A stretch of DNA of 64,000 nucleotides from Archegozetes longisetosus (GCA_018873245.2 JAEMBT020000002.1:434001-498000), one strand, 5' to 3'. Counted from the first letter of the stretch, positions 25,010-43,033 are shown. Notes: a model not told the origin generated them from the letters alone. Numbers and translations are program-made.

Positions 25010-26303
25010 TTAAAGAAACAATTCAATTGCTTTTAAATTTTTGACGGCATTCATGCCGGTATCAACTAACGAACCATTACTACAGTCTCCAATTCCATTG
25101 TAACACCAACTGAGAATACCAGCATATCCTTCATTATATGCATGACTGAAACATTGGGTCGCATTCTTGCTTTCACTACATTCTATTGCCATTTCTCCAA
25201 TAAGTATAGATTTACTAGACTTAAAATTAGCTGCAGCAATTTTCATAGGACTCCATTGACTGAACTTTTCCTGTCATACATACGAATGTAATTGATATAT
25301 ATCTAAACAATAAAGCAATTGGTTTCCAGTGCATATGTTTGGATCAAATGAAAGTTAAAAATTTTTAAAACTTGAAAACTCTTGAAATATTTTAGATGCA
25401 TTGAATATTCTATTAGATGATTTCTGAAAATTGGATAACAGTCAGCTTTCATATAGTTACCGATAATTCCTTTAGGTCTACCACCAGTCGAAATCAGTGA
25501 TCACTTCAACGCTCACGACAATTATGGCCACATACCGAGGTACTAGTCTGTTCGCCATCTTCAAGAGTTATTAATGCTTTTAGATCAACAGACTTAATAG
25601 CGTCCTCATGAATGTCAACAAATTTCATAACATCTATCGTAGTTAAGTGGCTTGCAGTCCAATCAGCACCAGAACCAACAAGAATCTGAGTGTCATAGCA
25701 AAGGTTCACGTCTTTGATACCTTGAGCTATTGAACCTACGAGTTCGTTAATTATATCCCAAGCGGCCAATGCTTTCTTATTTTTCAGGTCAAAGGCCAAT
25801 GGCTTCAGAACTTTCTCAATGTAACTGTAAAGTTTTGTTTCGTTTGTATACAAATGAATCATTTATTGTAGTTTAATGGCTAAGACATAATGCAAAAAAA
25901 TATTGTGTTTTTCAGCAAAGTCAAGAAATTCTCCCAATTCTACTATCAAAGAGGGAACATCTTGTCCGGTCGCAAATCCTTGTGAATTGAATTTCGGAGA
26001 CCATCCATCGTGGATACAAACTCTAATTGTATTACTACCTGCTTTAGAAACTTCTGATAACTATTTTTCGAATTGCTATCTGAAACTAGCATAAGCACCG
26101 CTACCAAAATCTCTTTTAAAATGATAGCGTTATCATGGTTTTAAAAAGAGGTCAAATTCTTTCAATCAAACTTTCTGTAATGAACCCGCGGGTGTTTACA
26201 CGTGAAAGAGATACTCTTTCATTATTGTATTCTAGGTGCCCGCCTTTTATTTTTAAGAACCCAAAAGTGAAGAGAAATATCAAAAGAAGTGAATAGCTTA
26301 TTA
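25010..26303 (-). pseudogene. Decayed GH5 mannanase (copy D)
   Basis: It is homologous to copy C along its length but carries several lesions. The position of the start codon reads ATA (near 26303). Exon 1 has lost conserved residues of the FLSGAN stretch. The LWNGAV motif is degraded and a CAA codon just before the MIHLY stretch has become TAA (25863-25865). The region coding for the CxYCFNYYKDEC loop is deleted or shifted at about 25500-25540. Remaining recognisable parts are WDIINELVGS (acid/base Glu still present) and SILIGEMAIEC (nucleophile Glu present) with GYAGILSW. The intron before DFGSG is still visible at about 26110-26160. It cannot make an active enzyme. Confidence 0.85.
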
Positions 26304-27292
26304 TTGATTTAATATTGAATGCTATGAACCATATATTTATGCTAAATCAAATGAATTTTAGAAGTTTTCCAGAATTAAAATATCAAACCGAAAACTATCT
26401 TTCGCTAACTTGCTACTGGTTACAAACAAAAAAAAGTTTCGACTTGAAACAAAAGATAAGGCTTGATTTTAAATTGCAGAATAAAGTTTTCACAGAAGTA
26501 GAAATAAGTTTTATTCTTTTCTCTACTTCAACAAAATTCTAATACGACTACAGATTAAGAGTTTGTCAAAACAAAAAGTCAGATAGCTTCCAAATAATAA
26601 CAATTTAGATCTTTGAAAAGAATTATTACTTGATTTTATGTGACATTCAGAGTGTTTTGATAAAAGGGAAAATAACATCTGCTATTTTTGAACCATTATA
26701 TTCTGATATCGAGTGTATTGTATTAATTTTGCAACAGTAGATATTTATCAATTAAACAATAGAGTCATTATAAAATAGATTCAGTTTGATAAGAAAAATT
26801 AAGTTTCGTTCAATGATTCGAATAGTTTGTGTTCCAGAATAAATAGCGACTCAATGCTATATTGCTTTATTGAAATATTTACCGAAAACTATTGCTTAAC
26901 TTTTGGATCAACAATTGATCGTGTGAGAACCGGACAAAATATTTGAAAGGGAGGACCATAGGATCATTTTTGAGACAAATTGTCTCAATGCTAGAGAGTT
27001 GACATCCCTGCTTAGGCAGAAATAAGTGAAACATATTTTTGTGTTTATTAAAACTAAAGTCAGAAAGCTGTCAAAACCTTATTTGTAATTAGAATGTAAT
27101 GTCAAAATAAAAATTTAATCTTTTAATAGTTAACTCGATTCGACCATTAATATTTTCTTTCGAAATGGCATAAAACAAAATAATTAATTTTTTCGATACT
27201 TATTCGTTGGATTATTGAATAACAAAGCTTACTAATAATATAGAAGTTAATCGATTCTACCAAATAATTGAGTTAAAAATAGACTAGAAAAC
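26304..27292. other. Intergenic, nothing recognised
   Basis: Spacer between mannanase copies. A 75-codon frame at 26315-26542 shows no recognisable features and is not called. Confidence 0.5.
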
Positions 27293-28702
27293 TTATATTT
27301 TAATTCTGATCTTTCCATTGCTGGACATATCTTTGATAGCACTCATTCCCTGATCCATAGAACTTTGTTTGTCACTACAATCTCCACCTTCATTGTACTG
27401 CCAGGCGAGTACACCAGCAAAACCTCCGTCATAGGCATGTTTATAATTTTGTGTCGCGCTCTTACTTTCACTGCAATCAGTCGAAAATTCTCCAATAATA
27501 AGAGGCTTATCGAGTTTATAGAAGTCAGCATTTTTCTTCATGACACTGTTTTCGCTGTATTTTCCTTGCCAGGTATAGGTGTGAATCTGTTTAAGAAATG
27601 AATCAAAGTTAAAACTTTAAAACTCAATTTAAATGTCAGTAAGGAAATCTTTTCTTAAATACAGAATTCAGACTATCATTGTTGCAGGCATACTGACTAA
27701 AAATACGTTCCAATTTATTTATTGTAAGCGCGCTGTAACGCTTGTTTAGGAAAGCCTTAACTCTAATTATAGCGATGCGATTCTATTTAGCACTATAACT
27801 CAAATTTCAAAACAATACCTGATAAAAGTCCAAATGTCCATTACTTTTGCCGCCAGCTTCAGTAAGACATTGATCTTTATAATAGTTGAAACAATTAGAG
27901 CATGCATCAGTCGAAGAGACCTCTTGCCAGCCACCGTTTGTGACCAAAGTTCCAGGCGCTGCAGAATGAATGGCTGCCGCGTGACGATTGACGAATCGAA
28001 GAACTTCTTTCATCGTAAGTCCAGTTCCTGCCCAATTGGCACCAGTATTGGTAAGTTTGTGAGTATCGAAACATGGATTTGAGTCAGTGATTCCCTGTTG
28101 TACTGAACCTCCAGGTTCGTTAATGATCTCCCACGCACCCAATGCCTTATGTTTGGCCAATGCTTTAGCCATTGGTGTCAAAACTTTGTCTAAATATGAC
28201 TGAAGAGCTGCCTCGTTATGGTACAAATGAACCATTTGTTGTGGTTTTACTGCTCCATTCCATAGACATATAATAATGAATATATTGTGTTTTGCGGCTA
28301 CGTCTAAGAATTCTCCTAACTCTTTGATCAGAGAGTCAGTGTCTGCACCGGTCGCGTGTCCTTGACCGTCAAATTTCGGTGACCACTGGCCATCGACATG
28401 GAGCCAGAGTCGGACTGCATTTCCACCGGCGGCCTCGATCTTCGCTAACCAGCCCTCCAACTTAGATTTAGTCTGAGCGTATGCACCGCTTCCAAAATCT
28501 CTTTAATGTTTGAATATAGAGATAATTAAGATGTATTTTGAATAAAAAGCTTTTCTTCATACCTGGCATATTGGTCCCATGCAAAGTTGACACCAGATAG
28601 AAAAACTTGTTGTCCATTGTACGTGAAGTGTTTTCCAGAAACTGAAAGGTTGCCCAAAGCCACTGGGATGAGGACCAACAGATTGATTATTACGACTTTC
28701 AT
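27293..28702 (-). CDS. GH5 endo-beta-1,4-mannanase (copy E), 371 aa
   Basis: This is an intact secreted mannanase. Exons: 28702-28563, 28500-27819, 27586-27293 (1116 nt, in frame). The signal peptide is MKVVIINLLVLIPVALG. Exon 1 ends inside the Arg codon of QYAR, as in copy C. Exon 2 (682 nt, exactly the same length as in copy C) has AVRLWLHVDG, ICLWNGAV, the acid/base EIINEPGGS and CSNCFNYYKDQC. Exon 3 starts IHTYTW and carries LIIGEFS (nucleophile Glu) and VLAWQYNEGG. It is noticeably richer in G and C (for example GCCGGCGGC-type Ala/Gly codons) than its neighbours. Pseudogene F, directly upstream, is a decayed relative. A TATAAG box lies about 45 nt before the ATG. Confidence 0.94.
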
Positions 28703-28743
28703 TTTGAAAATTTTCTGCCTGTGTGAGAGATTGTGTGATGCTT

Positions 28744-28752
28744 TCTCTTATA
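28744..28752 (-). promoter_or_regulatory. TATA-like box of mannanase copy E
   Basis: On the minus strand CTATAAGAGA lies roughly 45 nt upstream of the ATG at 28702, followed by TCACAC, a possible initiator. It is a plausible core promoter inferred from spacing only. Confidence 0.4.
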
Positions 28753-29289
28753 GAAATTCAAAAATCCGTTTACATGAAAATATTGACAGATGTTATGCTT
28801 TATAAGCTAACAATGTTTTGCGCTAGCATTTAAGCGATAAAGACAAAATTAATTGATTTCTTTTATTCAAATAAATTTTCAATTTTCTTATAACTATCTC
28901 GGACTCATGAAATTTTTAAATTTCGAAATTTCTCTATCAACAGGTTTTTCAATACTTTATCTGCAATAAGTTAAAATAAAACCAAATTATGCAATAAAGG
29001 TACATCTCAGCTCATTTATTATAACAAATGTTTGCTCAGCTATATTTCAAATTTGAAAATCGATTCCAATGCTAACAAAAAAATATTTTACTGACGAAAT
29101 CATTGCAATTGAATGGGTATCGTAAACAGTTATTATTTCTGTGTTGATTTTTAAAATCGTTACAAGAGATTTTTGATACTTAATTGATTCAAACATTTTA
29201 TTCTAAAAACCAATGCGTAAAAAATAATCATTATTTTAATCAATCAAATAGATCTATTCAAACAATTAATTTAAATGTTAAACAATGTT
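28753..29289. other. Intergenic, nothing recognised
   Basis: AT-rich spacer between mannanase copy E and pseudogene F with no clear feature. Confidence 0.5.
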
Positions 29290-30520
29290 AAAATTGTGAT
29301 CTTTCGATTGCTAGACATATCTTTAATAGTAATCATGCCATCATTCGTAGCTATCTGTTTATCACTGAAATCACTGCTCTCTTTGTAATGCCAGGTGAGT
29401 ACAGCAGTAAAATGTCCGTCGCAAGTATACTAATAACTTTGTATCGTGTCCTTACTTTCACTGCAATCTGTCGAATATTCTCCAATAACGAGGCTTGTCG
29501 AGTTTATAGAAGTGAACGTTTTTCTTTATAACACTATTTCCGCTGTACTTTGCCTGCCAACAACAAGTATGGATCTGTTGAAGATATCAATAAAAGTCAA
29601 ACTTAGGCAAAATTTTGAGTCTAAATTAGTTAAGAAATGGCTTAAATGCAAAATTAACACAACCATTGTTGCGGAGTATGTTCTCCAACACTACTTTATA
29701 AGTTATTGTAAGCGCTTATTCAGGAAAGATTTACTTGACTCAAATGTGAACATGAGATTTACAATAGTACAAGAGTGTATTCAGAACTTTTGCTAAAATT
29801 TGAAAGCTATACCTGATAGAAGCTTAAATGACTATTAGATTTACTGCCAGCAGTAGTAAGACATCTATCTTTATAATAGTTGAAACAGTTTTGACATTTA
29901 TCAGTCTCCGATCTTTCAGTCCAGTCTCTATTCGTGACTAGTATTCCGGGTGTACTGCAAGTACTTTAGCAGTTAGTGTCAGCACCTAATCTAAATATGA
30001 CTGAAGAGTTTCATTGTTATATAATTAGATGTAATAAGATGTAACATATTTTTGAAGTAACTGCTCCATTCAATTGGTATGTAATTATGAAGATGTTATT
30101 ATTAGCAGCCGCGTCTAAAAACTTTCGATCTCTTTGATGAGAGGTTGCGCATCAACACTGGTTGTGCGTCCATTCCCGTTCCACTTCAGAGAATAAGAGC
30201 CACATGAAGCCATATTCGGGCTGCATTTTTGTGTTGGCAGCGATTCATCTCAAACATTTGTCCAATACTCCTTTGGAGTTACAGAAAGCTTCACTCTCTA
30301 TCAGAATATTTTGAATGAGTAACAAATAATAAAAATTTAAGATCTCAAGGAATTAGAAGATTAACAACATAGTGCTTACCAAAATCGTTTTCACACTTAT
30401 TCTAGGTATAGTTCACTGTCGACAAAAGGTTTGCTGTCCATTATTTTTGAGGTGCTTTCCCAGCACTTCGAGTAGAGCCAAACAACCGCAACTAAGATTA
30501 AAAATTTGAGTATTATTATT
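29290..30520 (-). pseudogene. Decayed GH5 mannanase (copy F)
   Basis: The layout follows copy E but is heavily broken. Exon 1 remains as LGKHLKNNGQQTFCRQ near 30420-30470, shifted out of frame from the signal-peptide part. The exon 2 region (29820-30300) retains only scattered matches such as the NYYKD-type loop near 29870. Exon 3 (29293-29580) still reads YSGNSVIKKNVHFYKLDKP, then loses frame before the nucleophile motif (YWRIFDR instead of IIGEFS) and has lost the normal stop. It is a tandem-duplicate relic of copy E. A working product is excluded. Confidence 0.78.
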
Positions 30521-31206
30521 TTCGTACTTATGCCTTTTAAGAATTGAATAATCACTTGAATTTGTTTCTTTTGATGAAAATTCAAAAGATTTATTTGTAT
30601 GTAAAGGCAAACATCTGTTTCAAGCACTGCTTAATAGACACTGCTTTCTCACTTTCAATGTTTCAGTGTTATTTTATAGAATAAATTTTGGGATTTTGCT
30701 AAGTCTAATTCATTTTCACTGAAAAGACTAATCTATTATCAGAAGAAATAACAAAAAGTATTTTATATCTTTTTGGATAGATTTTATTAAAGATAAAAAT
30801 TGGCGCTCGAATATTATGCTGCAATTTATTGAAAAATTTTCTAAAGTGCTAAAGTATATGGTCTACATTTGTGCATAAAAAGCATATATTAATCAGTGTA
30901 AAAATTTACTTTTATATTTAGGCTGTCATCAATTTTCAGACTACGAAAGCAAAAATTAAAGAAATTCATAAATGAATTACAGGATAGACAAAGATTATGA
31001 GAATCAGATCCAATGTAACCAAAGCTATTACATCATTATTTTTAGTAGATATTGAGCTATTCTTTAATTGTAATAACAGAAACAAATGTCGATTCTCTTT
31101 TAGTTCCCTTTGTTATCTTCATTGAAAACATATAAAAATAAAGAGCAAAAGCAGAATGTAATATTTCAGCATAAAGCTCAAGAGCGATTTGTATTTCTCT
31201 TGAAAA
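30521..31206. other. Intergenic with GH9 promoter
   Basis: This spacer lies between the minus-strand mannanase array and the plus-strand CBM2-GH9 gene. It is therefore a divergent promoter region for the array edge and the cellulase. Only the TATA element at 31132 is recognisable. Confidence 0.5.
31132..31139 (+). promoter_or_regulatory. TATA box of CBM2-GH9 gene
   Basis: TATAAAAA lies about 75 nt before the ATG at 31207, matching the spacing at the other GH9 genes in the window. Confidence 0.45.
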
Positions 31207-34099
<2,893 letters not shown>

Positions 34100-34144
34100 A
34101 GAAAATACAAATACTATTATGTATTTAATAATAAATTTGATTTT

Positions 34145-34150
34145 AATAAA
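34145..34150 (+). terminator. Poly(A) signal of CBM2-GH9 gene
   Basis: AATAAA lies 46 nt downstream of the stop codon. Confidence 0.5.
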
Positions 34151-35004
34151 AACTACTTTCAACTGCTTCCTATATTCCACACCTAATTATTTACTGTTAT
34201 ACTAGAGTTGGGCACAAGACATAAATGCTAATCAATGATGTCGCAAACGAAGAGTGAGAAACAAATAATTATTCAAGTATTTTGTCTCCTAATCAATTTT
34301 TTTCGCTTTTTAATTATTTAATTTCTGTATAACTTCATTTGGATGTTACTGATGCTAACATAATGTTGAAATATATTGTCATCATACCATTAAATTAATT
34401 ATTTTATTTGTTGATTAGACACTTATTTTTATGAATTTCAACTCGATTGGCGAATAATCAAGTTTATATCAGAAATGATATAACTGAAAATATATATAAT
34501 ATTTTATAAAACTTTTGATTAAGTGTTTAATTGTTGACAGAAATTAACATGAAGGCAAAAGAATTAAGAGATAAAACTTTGACAATTATCTCGCATTCAT
34601 TCCCACGGTTTTCGACATTATCGATTCGCTATTTTTACTTCTCTTTCATGTCATAAGACCAGAAGGTTGCAAAAACAATCGATTTAAAGTTATAAGCAAA
34701 ATAATTAAAACGTTAGATATATATATAAGAAAAATTGAATACATTAAGGATATAATTATTGTTGTGTAATATTTGGGCGAATTGTTTTTCAGACAATTTA
34801 ATGTTCTTATCGTACATAATCTCAATTAAATAGTAATCAGAAACTCATTTGGTCACAGGATTTGTTAACATCACTCTATAAATAAGATGTAAACACCATA
34901 AAACGAACAAAAGTTATTTCAGATTTTCTAATGTGACTAAAATTCAATAAAAGAACTTGAAACTATCTTAGCCGTTCTCAGTTAGTTGTTAGATATTTCG
35001 AATA
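34151..35004. other. Intergenic, nothing recognised
   Basis: AT-rich stretch. It may contain unrecognised 5' exons of the receptor gene that follows, because that model lacks a signal peptide. Confidence 0.45.
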
Positions 35005-36789
35005 ATGAACATATTGACAGGCTGTCAGAAGTTTAAAGACAACAAAACTTATTTTGTTTCTTATAAAGATAGTGAAGATATTAATTTGGCATCTATTATA
35101 GTAGGAGATCCATCGTGGGTGAGCAATAGTTATATAATAAATTAATTTAACGGAGATAAAAGCGTAGAACATTAGATTGACACAAAACTTCCATTATCTG
35201 GACTCTTAGGGCGACGATCGCTGCTTTATTGAGAGCGAACTTATGAATATTTTAATGAATAAAAATTATGGCAGATTTAATATCACTTATCGTGATTTTC
35301 ACCTTCAAAATGATCTTAAAAAGTTAATGGAAACTGAGGTAATTCACTCATTCATTCTGCTTCAAAATAAAAAAACGTAAATTTTTGAGCAATATCTAGA
35401 TTGAAAAGGACTGTTAAAATTATTTTTGTTTTATCAAATACAGAACATAGATGTTTACTTAGGACTAACTTCAATTGAAGAATGGATGTATAAGTTCGCA
35501 AACGCTCATTGGATTCGGGAAGATTACAATTTAGTTATGCTAAGCGCTTTATATGGTGATTCGCCCAAAATTTCGAATACTTTGAGAGTCTTCCCAACAA
35601 TCATTTGGATTTTTATACTAAATTCTCTTCTATTGATTTCTTTTATTATATTAATTAAGAAAGAAATCAAAAGTAAATGAATTAACCGAAAGAACCTAAA
35701 ATCAGATTTATATTTAATGTTTCTACACCAAACAATAACAGAATATTAATCAAGTTAAAGAATAACTAGTTATCAATTTTTCCAATAGAAATGTCAGAAA
35801 TCAATACTTTCGCAACATATGGAGAAATCGTTTTCCGATTGTCTCGCTATTTGATAAGTCAATCGACAAGTCCCGGAAAGTGTAGAAGTATTATTGAAAA
35901 TGTGATATGGAGCACTATGTCACTAATCCTCGTCTTCATTTATTCTGGAAACATGTATTCGAAACTAATTAGTAGAGATTTGACTTGTATTAATTCATAC
36001 GAAGAAATGATTGAATCAAACTTAACGCTATTGAGTGGCAATTCATCGTTTCTCTATTATAGTGTACAATATGTTCACGAAAACAATAATAGGAAATTCA
36101 TTGAACTGAAACCTAGAGTGCAGTTTGAGGTTGATTGGGATGTAAGTAATCAGTAGATTCACAGAACACTAGTTTCCCTAAGGGGAAACTCAATGCAAAG
36201 CAAAATCAATGGAATTTTATAGAAACCTCAAAATATGATAAATTTATGTTTTTTGTCGCTACCTCTATTTAGGCGGATTATCACAAACGAATGATTGAGC
36301 GACTCAGCAAAAGAGAAGCAGTTTATATAAGAGACGGCTTTACAGTTCTTATGAGATTCTTAGAGAATCCACACTTCAGTCTAGCAATTGGCGAAAACAA
36401 ATATTTTTCGACGCTTTTAGGATTTCCTATCAATAAAAGACCGACTAATGCAAGAAAAAAGCTGTTAAATATGTAAGGAATAATTATCATTAATTATCAT
36501 AAACTTAAATCAATAACTTTTCTCATAACTTTGAAGAATGAAAAAACTAGTAGAGTTTGGTATTTATGATAGACAGCACTCGAGAATAATTACGGTGAAA
36601 AAAATCGACGGTATAAATAATGCACGAGAATATTGGAAAGCAAATAATATAATTGAAACGACCGACTATGATATACGAGTCGATATAGTCTTTCTGTTTG
36701 ATGCCGTTGTGAAGGCTATGATGTCATGCGGCTTTTCTCTTCTCGTTGTGTTGTTCGAGATTTTACTTAACCATTTCATTAGAACCTGA
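35005..36789 (+). CDS. Divergent ionotropic (chemosensory) receptor, probably 5'-incomplete
   Basis: Six exons join in frame to 425 residues: 35005-35118, 35210-35338, 35444-35672, 35789-36141, 36273-36472, 36537-36789 (all GT-AG). The layout is that of the iGluR/IR channel core. A soluble S1-like part is followed by TM1 at about 131-152 (FPTIIWIFILNSLLLISF). The pore/TM2 segment is at about 198-218 (WSTMSLILVFIYSGNMYSKL). A long S2-like part begins RDLTCINSYEEM. A last membrane span lies at about 402-420 (MMSCGFSLLVVLFEILL), before a short tail and TGA. I see no canonical glutamate-binding Arg or Asp. The lack of a signal peptide suggests missing 5' exons. Divergent IRs usually serve taste or smell. 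A link to feeding is only suggested by position within the enzyme cluster. Confidence 0.72.
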
Positions 36790-37929
36790 CAACTTTGGTG
36801 GACATCAAATAAGAAATCTAAATTTAAAAATCAAATACCACGTTTTCTAAGCTTTGTGTAAATTGCACAACCTATGCCCTCATTTAAATCATTCGTCAAT
36901 TTTAGAATGTTTGTAAACATTTTAATTGCTATGTTTATCAACTTCTAAATTTATGTTTTTTTATCGAATAGTTCTAGACTCATGGGTAGTGCTAATAAGT
37001 AATCATTTATAGTAAAATTTGAAAGTTTTGAAAGATTTTTTCATTTGCCTTGAAAATTTGTCTGAATTGCTAAAAGTAAGAATTTTTGGTCCAATCCTTT
37101 CACGTTTCTTAGACGGCAAGTTATGAAATGTAATATAAACTTAATTAAAAGCAAATTCAATTAGAATGTTAATTCTCTTTATCTGATAAAATAATTAATA
37201 AATTGCACGCAATACTACTAGACAGTCACGGATCCCTCTTACATTTCACAATCTATTTAAGGGTATCATTAGACCTATTATGATTTTCGTGAAATTGCGA
37301 TAATCAAATTATTTAAAGTAAATATAAGGTTAAAAATGATTGAACAGGCGTGACCCGTTCTCGAACAAACTCAATGTTATTTCGAGAAAACTTTTATTTT
37401 AACTTAATCAAACAGAAATAAGTTTTCAATTTAGACTTTCTATCGAAAAATGATTTAAAAACATGTCATTTCAGAACTTAAAATTTATATAAAATCCTTC
37501 TATTCGAGTGATTTTCACATTAGCCTTGATACACACACTTTTATTAATGATTGTAATAGTAAACTCTTGTGACTTTAATTGATGAACATGCCGTTTGAAA
37601 CTAGTCAGAAGTGGAATATTTTAAAGTCACGTAAAAATATAATCCCTTTTAGAAGATTCAGCGAACTGATAGAAATCTGTAATGATTGGATTCAAAGCGT
37701 TCCTTCCTCATTAAAATACAGGCATAACTTTCAATACCCTTGATATCTAATTCAAGGAAAAGTCTTGTATTTGACTCTTCTAGGTAATGAAAATTTATTT
37801 AAGACATTAAACTATTTATAAAAGAAAAAATTATTTTCTCCTGTAAACACTTGTTTGAAACTAGTTCTGAAGCTCATCATTGATAGAAAACAAACTATTC
37901 TCTTCTGATAATTTGCGCACTTCTTCTCA
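36790..37929. other. Intergenic, nothing recognised
   Basis: AT-rich spacer without a supported gene or repeat. It ends in the promoter of the next gene. Confidence 0.5.
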
Positions 37930-37936
37930 TATAAAA
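37930..37936 (+). promoter_or_regulatory. TATA box of Cys-rich secreted gene 1
   Basis: TATAAAA lies 36 nt before the first ATG (37966). With a start site 25-30 nt downstream, the 5' UTR would be only a few nucleotides, or translation could begin at the second in-frame Met (37978). Confidence 0.45.
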
Positions 37937-37965
37937 CTTATTGCGATCTACTGAGAAGATCTATA

Positions 37966-38963
37966 ATGCTATCAATTATGGTCAAAATACTTTTGAGTTT
38001 AATATTTTTTATATCATGTACACTTTTAGTTTCTGGTCAATTAGATACTGGAAACTGTAGTCGACCTCTATTCGATGAAAATCTGTCGAAAATTTTAGGT
38101 CTTTTTGGCGTCAAAGGAGTAAATTTCCCGACGAGTGAAGAAGAAATGGATTCTTTTGCAGGTTGGAAAATATAACTTGCAATTTTTTAAATAAAATATT
38201 TTAAGCTTTTTATTAATTTCAGGCTAAGTGAAACAAACGAGAAGTTAACCAAAGTTTTTATCGATGAATGTCTTAAAGGCTATTCAAAGACAGTAATGTT
38301 TATATTCAGTAATAATTTGAAGAAGTTTTTGGAACAGTTTTGCGGAAAAAATCCAACTGAGAGAAAAACATTTATCGAATGGTCTAATTGTGGCAATACT
38401 GGGAAGAGTAATACCGGTAGATGCTGGAACAGATTGATTACTAACCTATGGAAGTCAAGAAAAATTGAAGATTCACAGGACAGGATTCCAGCTATGTGTT
38501 GGTCAGTATTTCATAAAATCATATTTTCTCCTAAATGAAAACAGAACATCATGCCGATAATTATCAGCATAGCAAATATTCTAGTATTTCAAACGTAAAG
38601 TGATGAAAACTATTCGATGTTTCAAAAATATTATCAATAGAAAAATGAAAGCGTTTGTAAAAATTACTCAATTAGTTTACTTCTTACAGTAATTTCCTAA
38701 CCTGGAAGTCTTGTACATTGAATGTATTCAGAAAGATCGGTTCACCCACATGTCCGGATAACGCTATTGAGGGTTTTGACACACAATTAAATAAGAGTAC
38801 TCTCGATGTCTTAAATGTTTTGTGTGATGAATATTTCGAAGAGCCAACACAATGTGACGCATTGAAGGACAGATTACCGAAACAAAATCTAAGCAGGAGA
38901 CGTCGTATTATTAATTATACTCCGTTTTTAGCGCTATTTGAAATTTTTGAATCATTACATTAA
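37966..38963 (+). CDS. Secreted 12-Cys protein, family member 1 (one missing base)
   Basis: Exons 37966-38161, 38223-38501 and 38690-38963 encode a protein of about 249 aa when one base is added. The signal peptide is about residues 5-24 (MVKILLSLIFFISCTLLVSG). The family pattern runs: GNC...FDENLSKILGLFG; an exon-1 end that should read F-C-R; ECLKGYSK; FCGKN; WSNCGNTGKSNTGRCW; RIPAMCC; WKSCT; TCPDNAIEG; LNVLCDEY; QCDAL. The frame breaks in the T4 run 38154-38157, and a fifth T would restore the conserved Cys of the family. Exon 2 is 279 nt, as in both relatives, and both introns are phase 2. Twelve cysteines suggest six disulfides. The function is unknown. The spacing loosely recalls arthropod 27-kDa haemolymph-glycoprotein (DUF1397-like) proteins, unproven. 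Confidence 0.75.
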
Positions 38964-39117
38964 AGAAATCATTGTCTGACTTAATCTATTGAAAGCTTAT
39001 GTACCCATAAAGTGTGAACTCATCAAAATCTTTTGTTTATCGTACTTTTAAATGAGTTTCTTATTTAATATTATTTAACTTTTGAGGTATTTTGAATCAA
39101 TGTTTGTAGGCGTTTTC

Positions 39118-39140
39118 AAAATAAATAAAAATTTATTTTT
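39118..39140. terminator. Shared bidirectional poly(A) region of convergent genes
   Basis: AAATAAATAAAAATTTATTT contains AATAAA on both strands. It sits 155 nt past the stop of the plus-strand Cys-rich gene and 21 nt past the stop of the minus-strand GH9 gene, so each strand could use it. Confidence 0.5.
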
Positions 39141-39160
39141 CTCAAAGTGTTATCATCAGT

Positions 39161-41452
<2,292 letters not shown>

Positions 41453-41507
41453 TTATTATATTACATATAATTGTTGATCTTATGGATGCAGTCTCTTTTG
41501 TAATTCA

Positions 41508-41514
41508 TTATATA
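41508..41514 (-). promoter_or_regulatory. TATA box of minus-strand CBM2-GH9 gene
   Basis: On the minus strand TATATAA lies about 57 nt upstream of the ATG at 41452, matching the distance at the 7062 gene. Confidence 0.45.
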
Positions 41515-43033
41515 CTTTTTAAAATGCAATTGTTGGCATTGAAATAAGGATATTTTTAATCAGAGAATATTTCGAAATAATTAACATCTGTTATAGGTTA
41601 GATTTTTCTTGTATACTTTCCTTTGCGTAAGAACTAGTAGAATGCTTATTAAAATCTAAGATTGTATTTAAGTTTTTACATGTCTAACAGAATTAACATA
41701 AAGGCTTTGAATAGATTACTTTTAAATTATCAAAAATAATTTCATCTAGGATGCTAGACATGTAAACAACTCAAATGGTAGGGAGTCTTATTTTAATTAT
41801 GTTTCGCATCAATAGTACAAAATCCCCATTTGAATTGAGTAATTTTCCATATAAACAGTTATACAGGTATTAAGCTTTTATGACTTTATCCTATAAATAG
41901 TGAGAGCAATACAACCAAATATGATAAACTAGAGATTATTTTATCTATTAACGACCATGACTTTAGCTTAATTTCAATATCTATTTGATCATCAGATAAA
42001 ACACCAAAAGTTGAAATTAAATAAATTAAATTCCAGAAATTTAGGTAGGAGTTAGTTTGACAGAAGCCGGTTTAGCAGAATGAAATTTTAACCAGTCAGT
42101 TTAGCCAAAAAGATTCATTTCTGTTTTCCCATTCTCGTTTTAGATTTTAGAAAACCCTCTCTATTTTTGAAAGTCGTTATTAAGAGCTCGAGTCTTAAGT
42201 CAATAAGCTTCGAGAACATATATGGCGTTTTAATGTAATCATTTCAAAGCAAAGTGATTTCATGAGTAAAAATGATTCCATTATGAATATAATTAATGCT
42301 AAAAGTTGTGAAAGTTTATGGAACAACGATATACTGTAAATAGCAATTGTTAAGAAAAATTATTGAATATAAAAAATTAACATTCAACTTTTCTAAAAGC
42401 ATAAGTAGATATTTTTCATAATTCTACTGAAATGTTAAAAGTTATAATATTCTTAAGTTTCAAAGCTGAGCTCAGATATTTAAGGAAATCAACCAACAAA
42501 ATCTAGTTTTTGATCACGTGTCTTTAGTCTTATCATTTTTAGTCCACTATTCTATACTTAAGAGTTTTTTTCAAAACTGCTGATTTGATTATTATCGTAT
42601 TTTTTTACTCTATTGAATATGAATTGACGAGTAAAACCTAGGATTTAAGAATAAGAATATCATTTGTAAAATTGATATTAACTTCTGCGAATTGATACCA
42701 ATCGAAATTTATTCATTTCGTTATCATTTAAGTAATGATGGATATCAATTAGACAATTAAATTTTAAGATTACGAAAGAATGATGTGACTTTTAATACTT
42801 TTACCTGTACTGAGAAGGCCCTTGAAAGTGAATATTATGTAAGTTCATTTTACTTTAAAAACTTACATACTTTCAATACATGAATAACAAGAGGCATCAA
42901 AACTTGTTTTCCCTTAAAGTACAGACGTAGCGTAAAGTTGTCAATATTTTTCCTGAAAAATATTTTGCGACTCAATCTGAATAGGTTATTATTTTACGAA
43001 TCGATTCAAAGTGTTTATTAAACATTGAAGATA
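41515..43033. other. Intergenic, nothing recognised
   Basis: This AT-rich spacer separates the divergent GH9 gene and Cys-rich gene 2. No repeat ends or coding signal can be supported. Confidence 0.45.
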
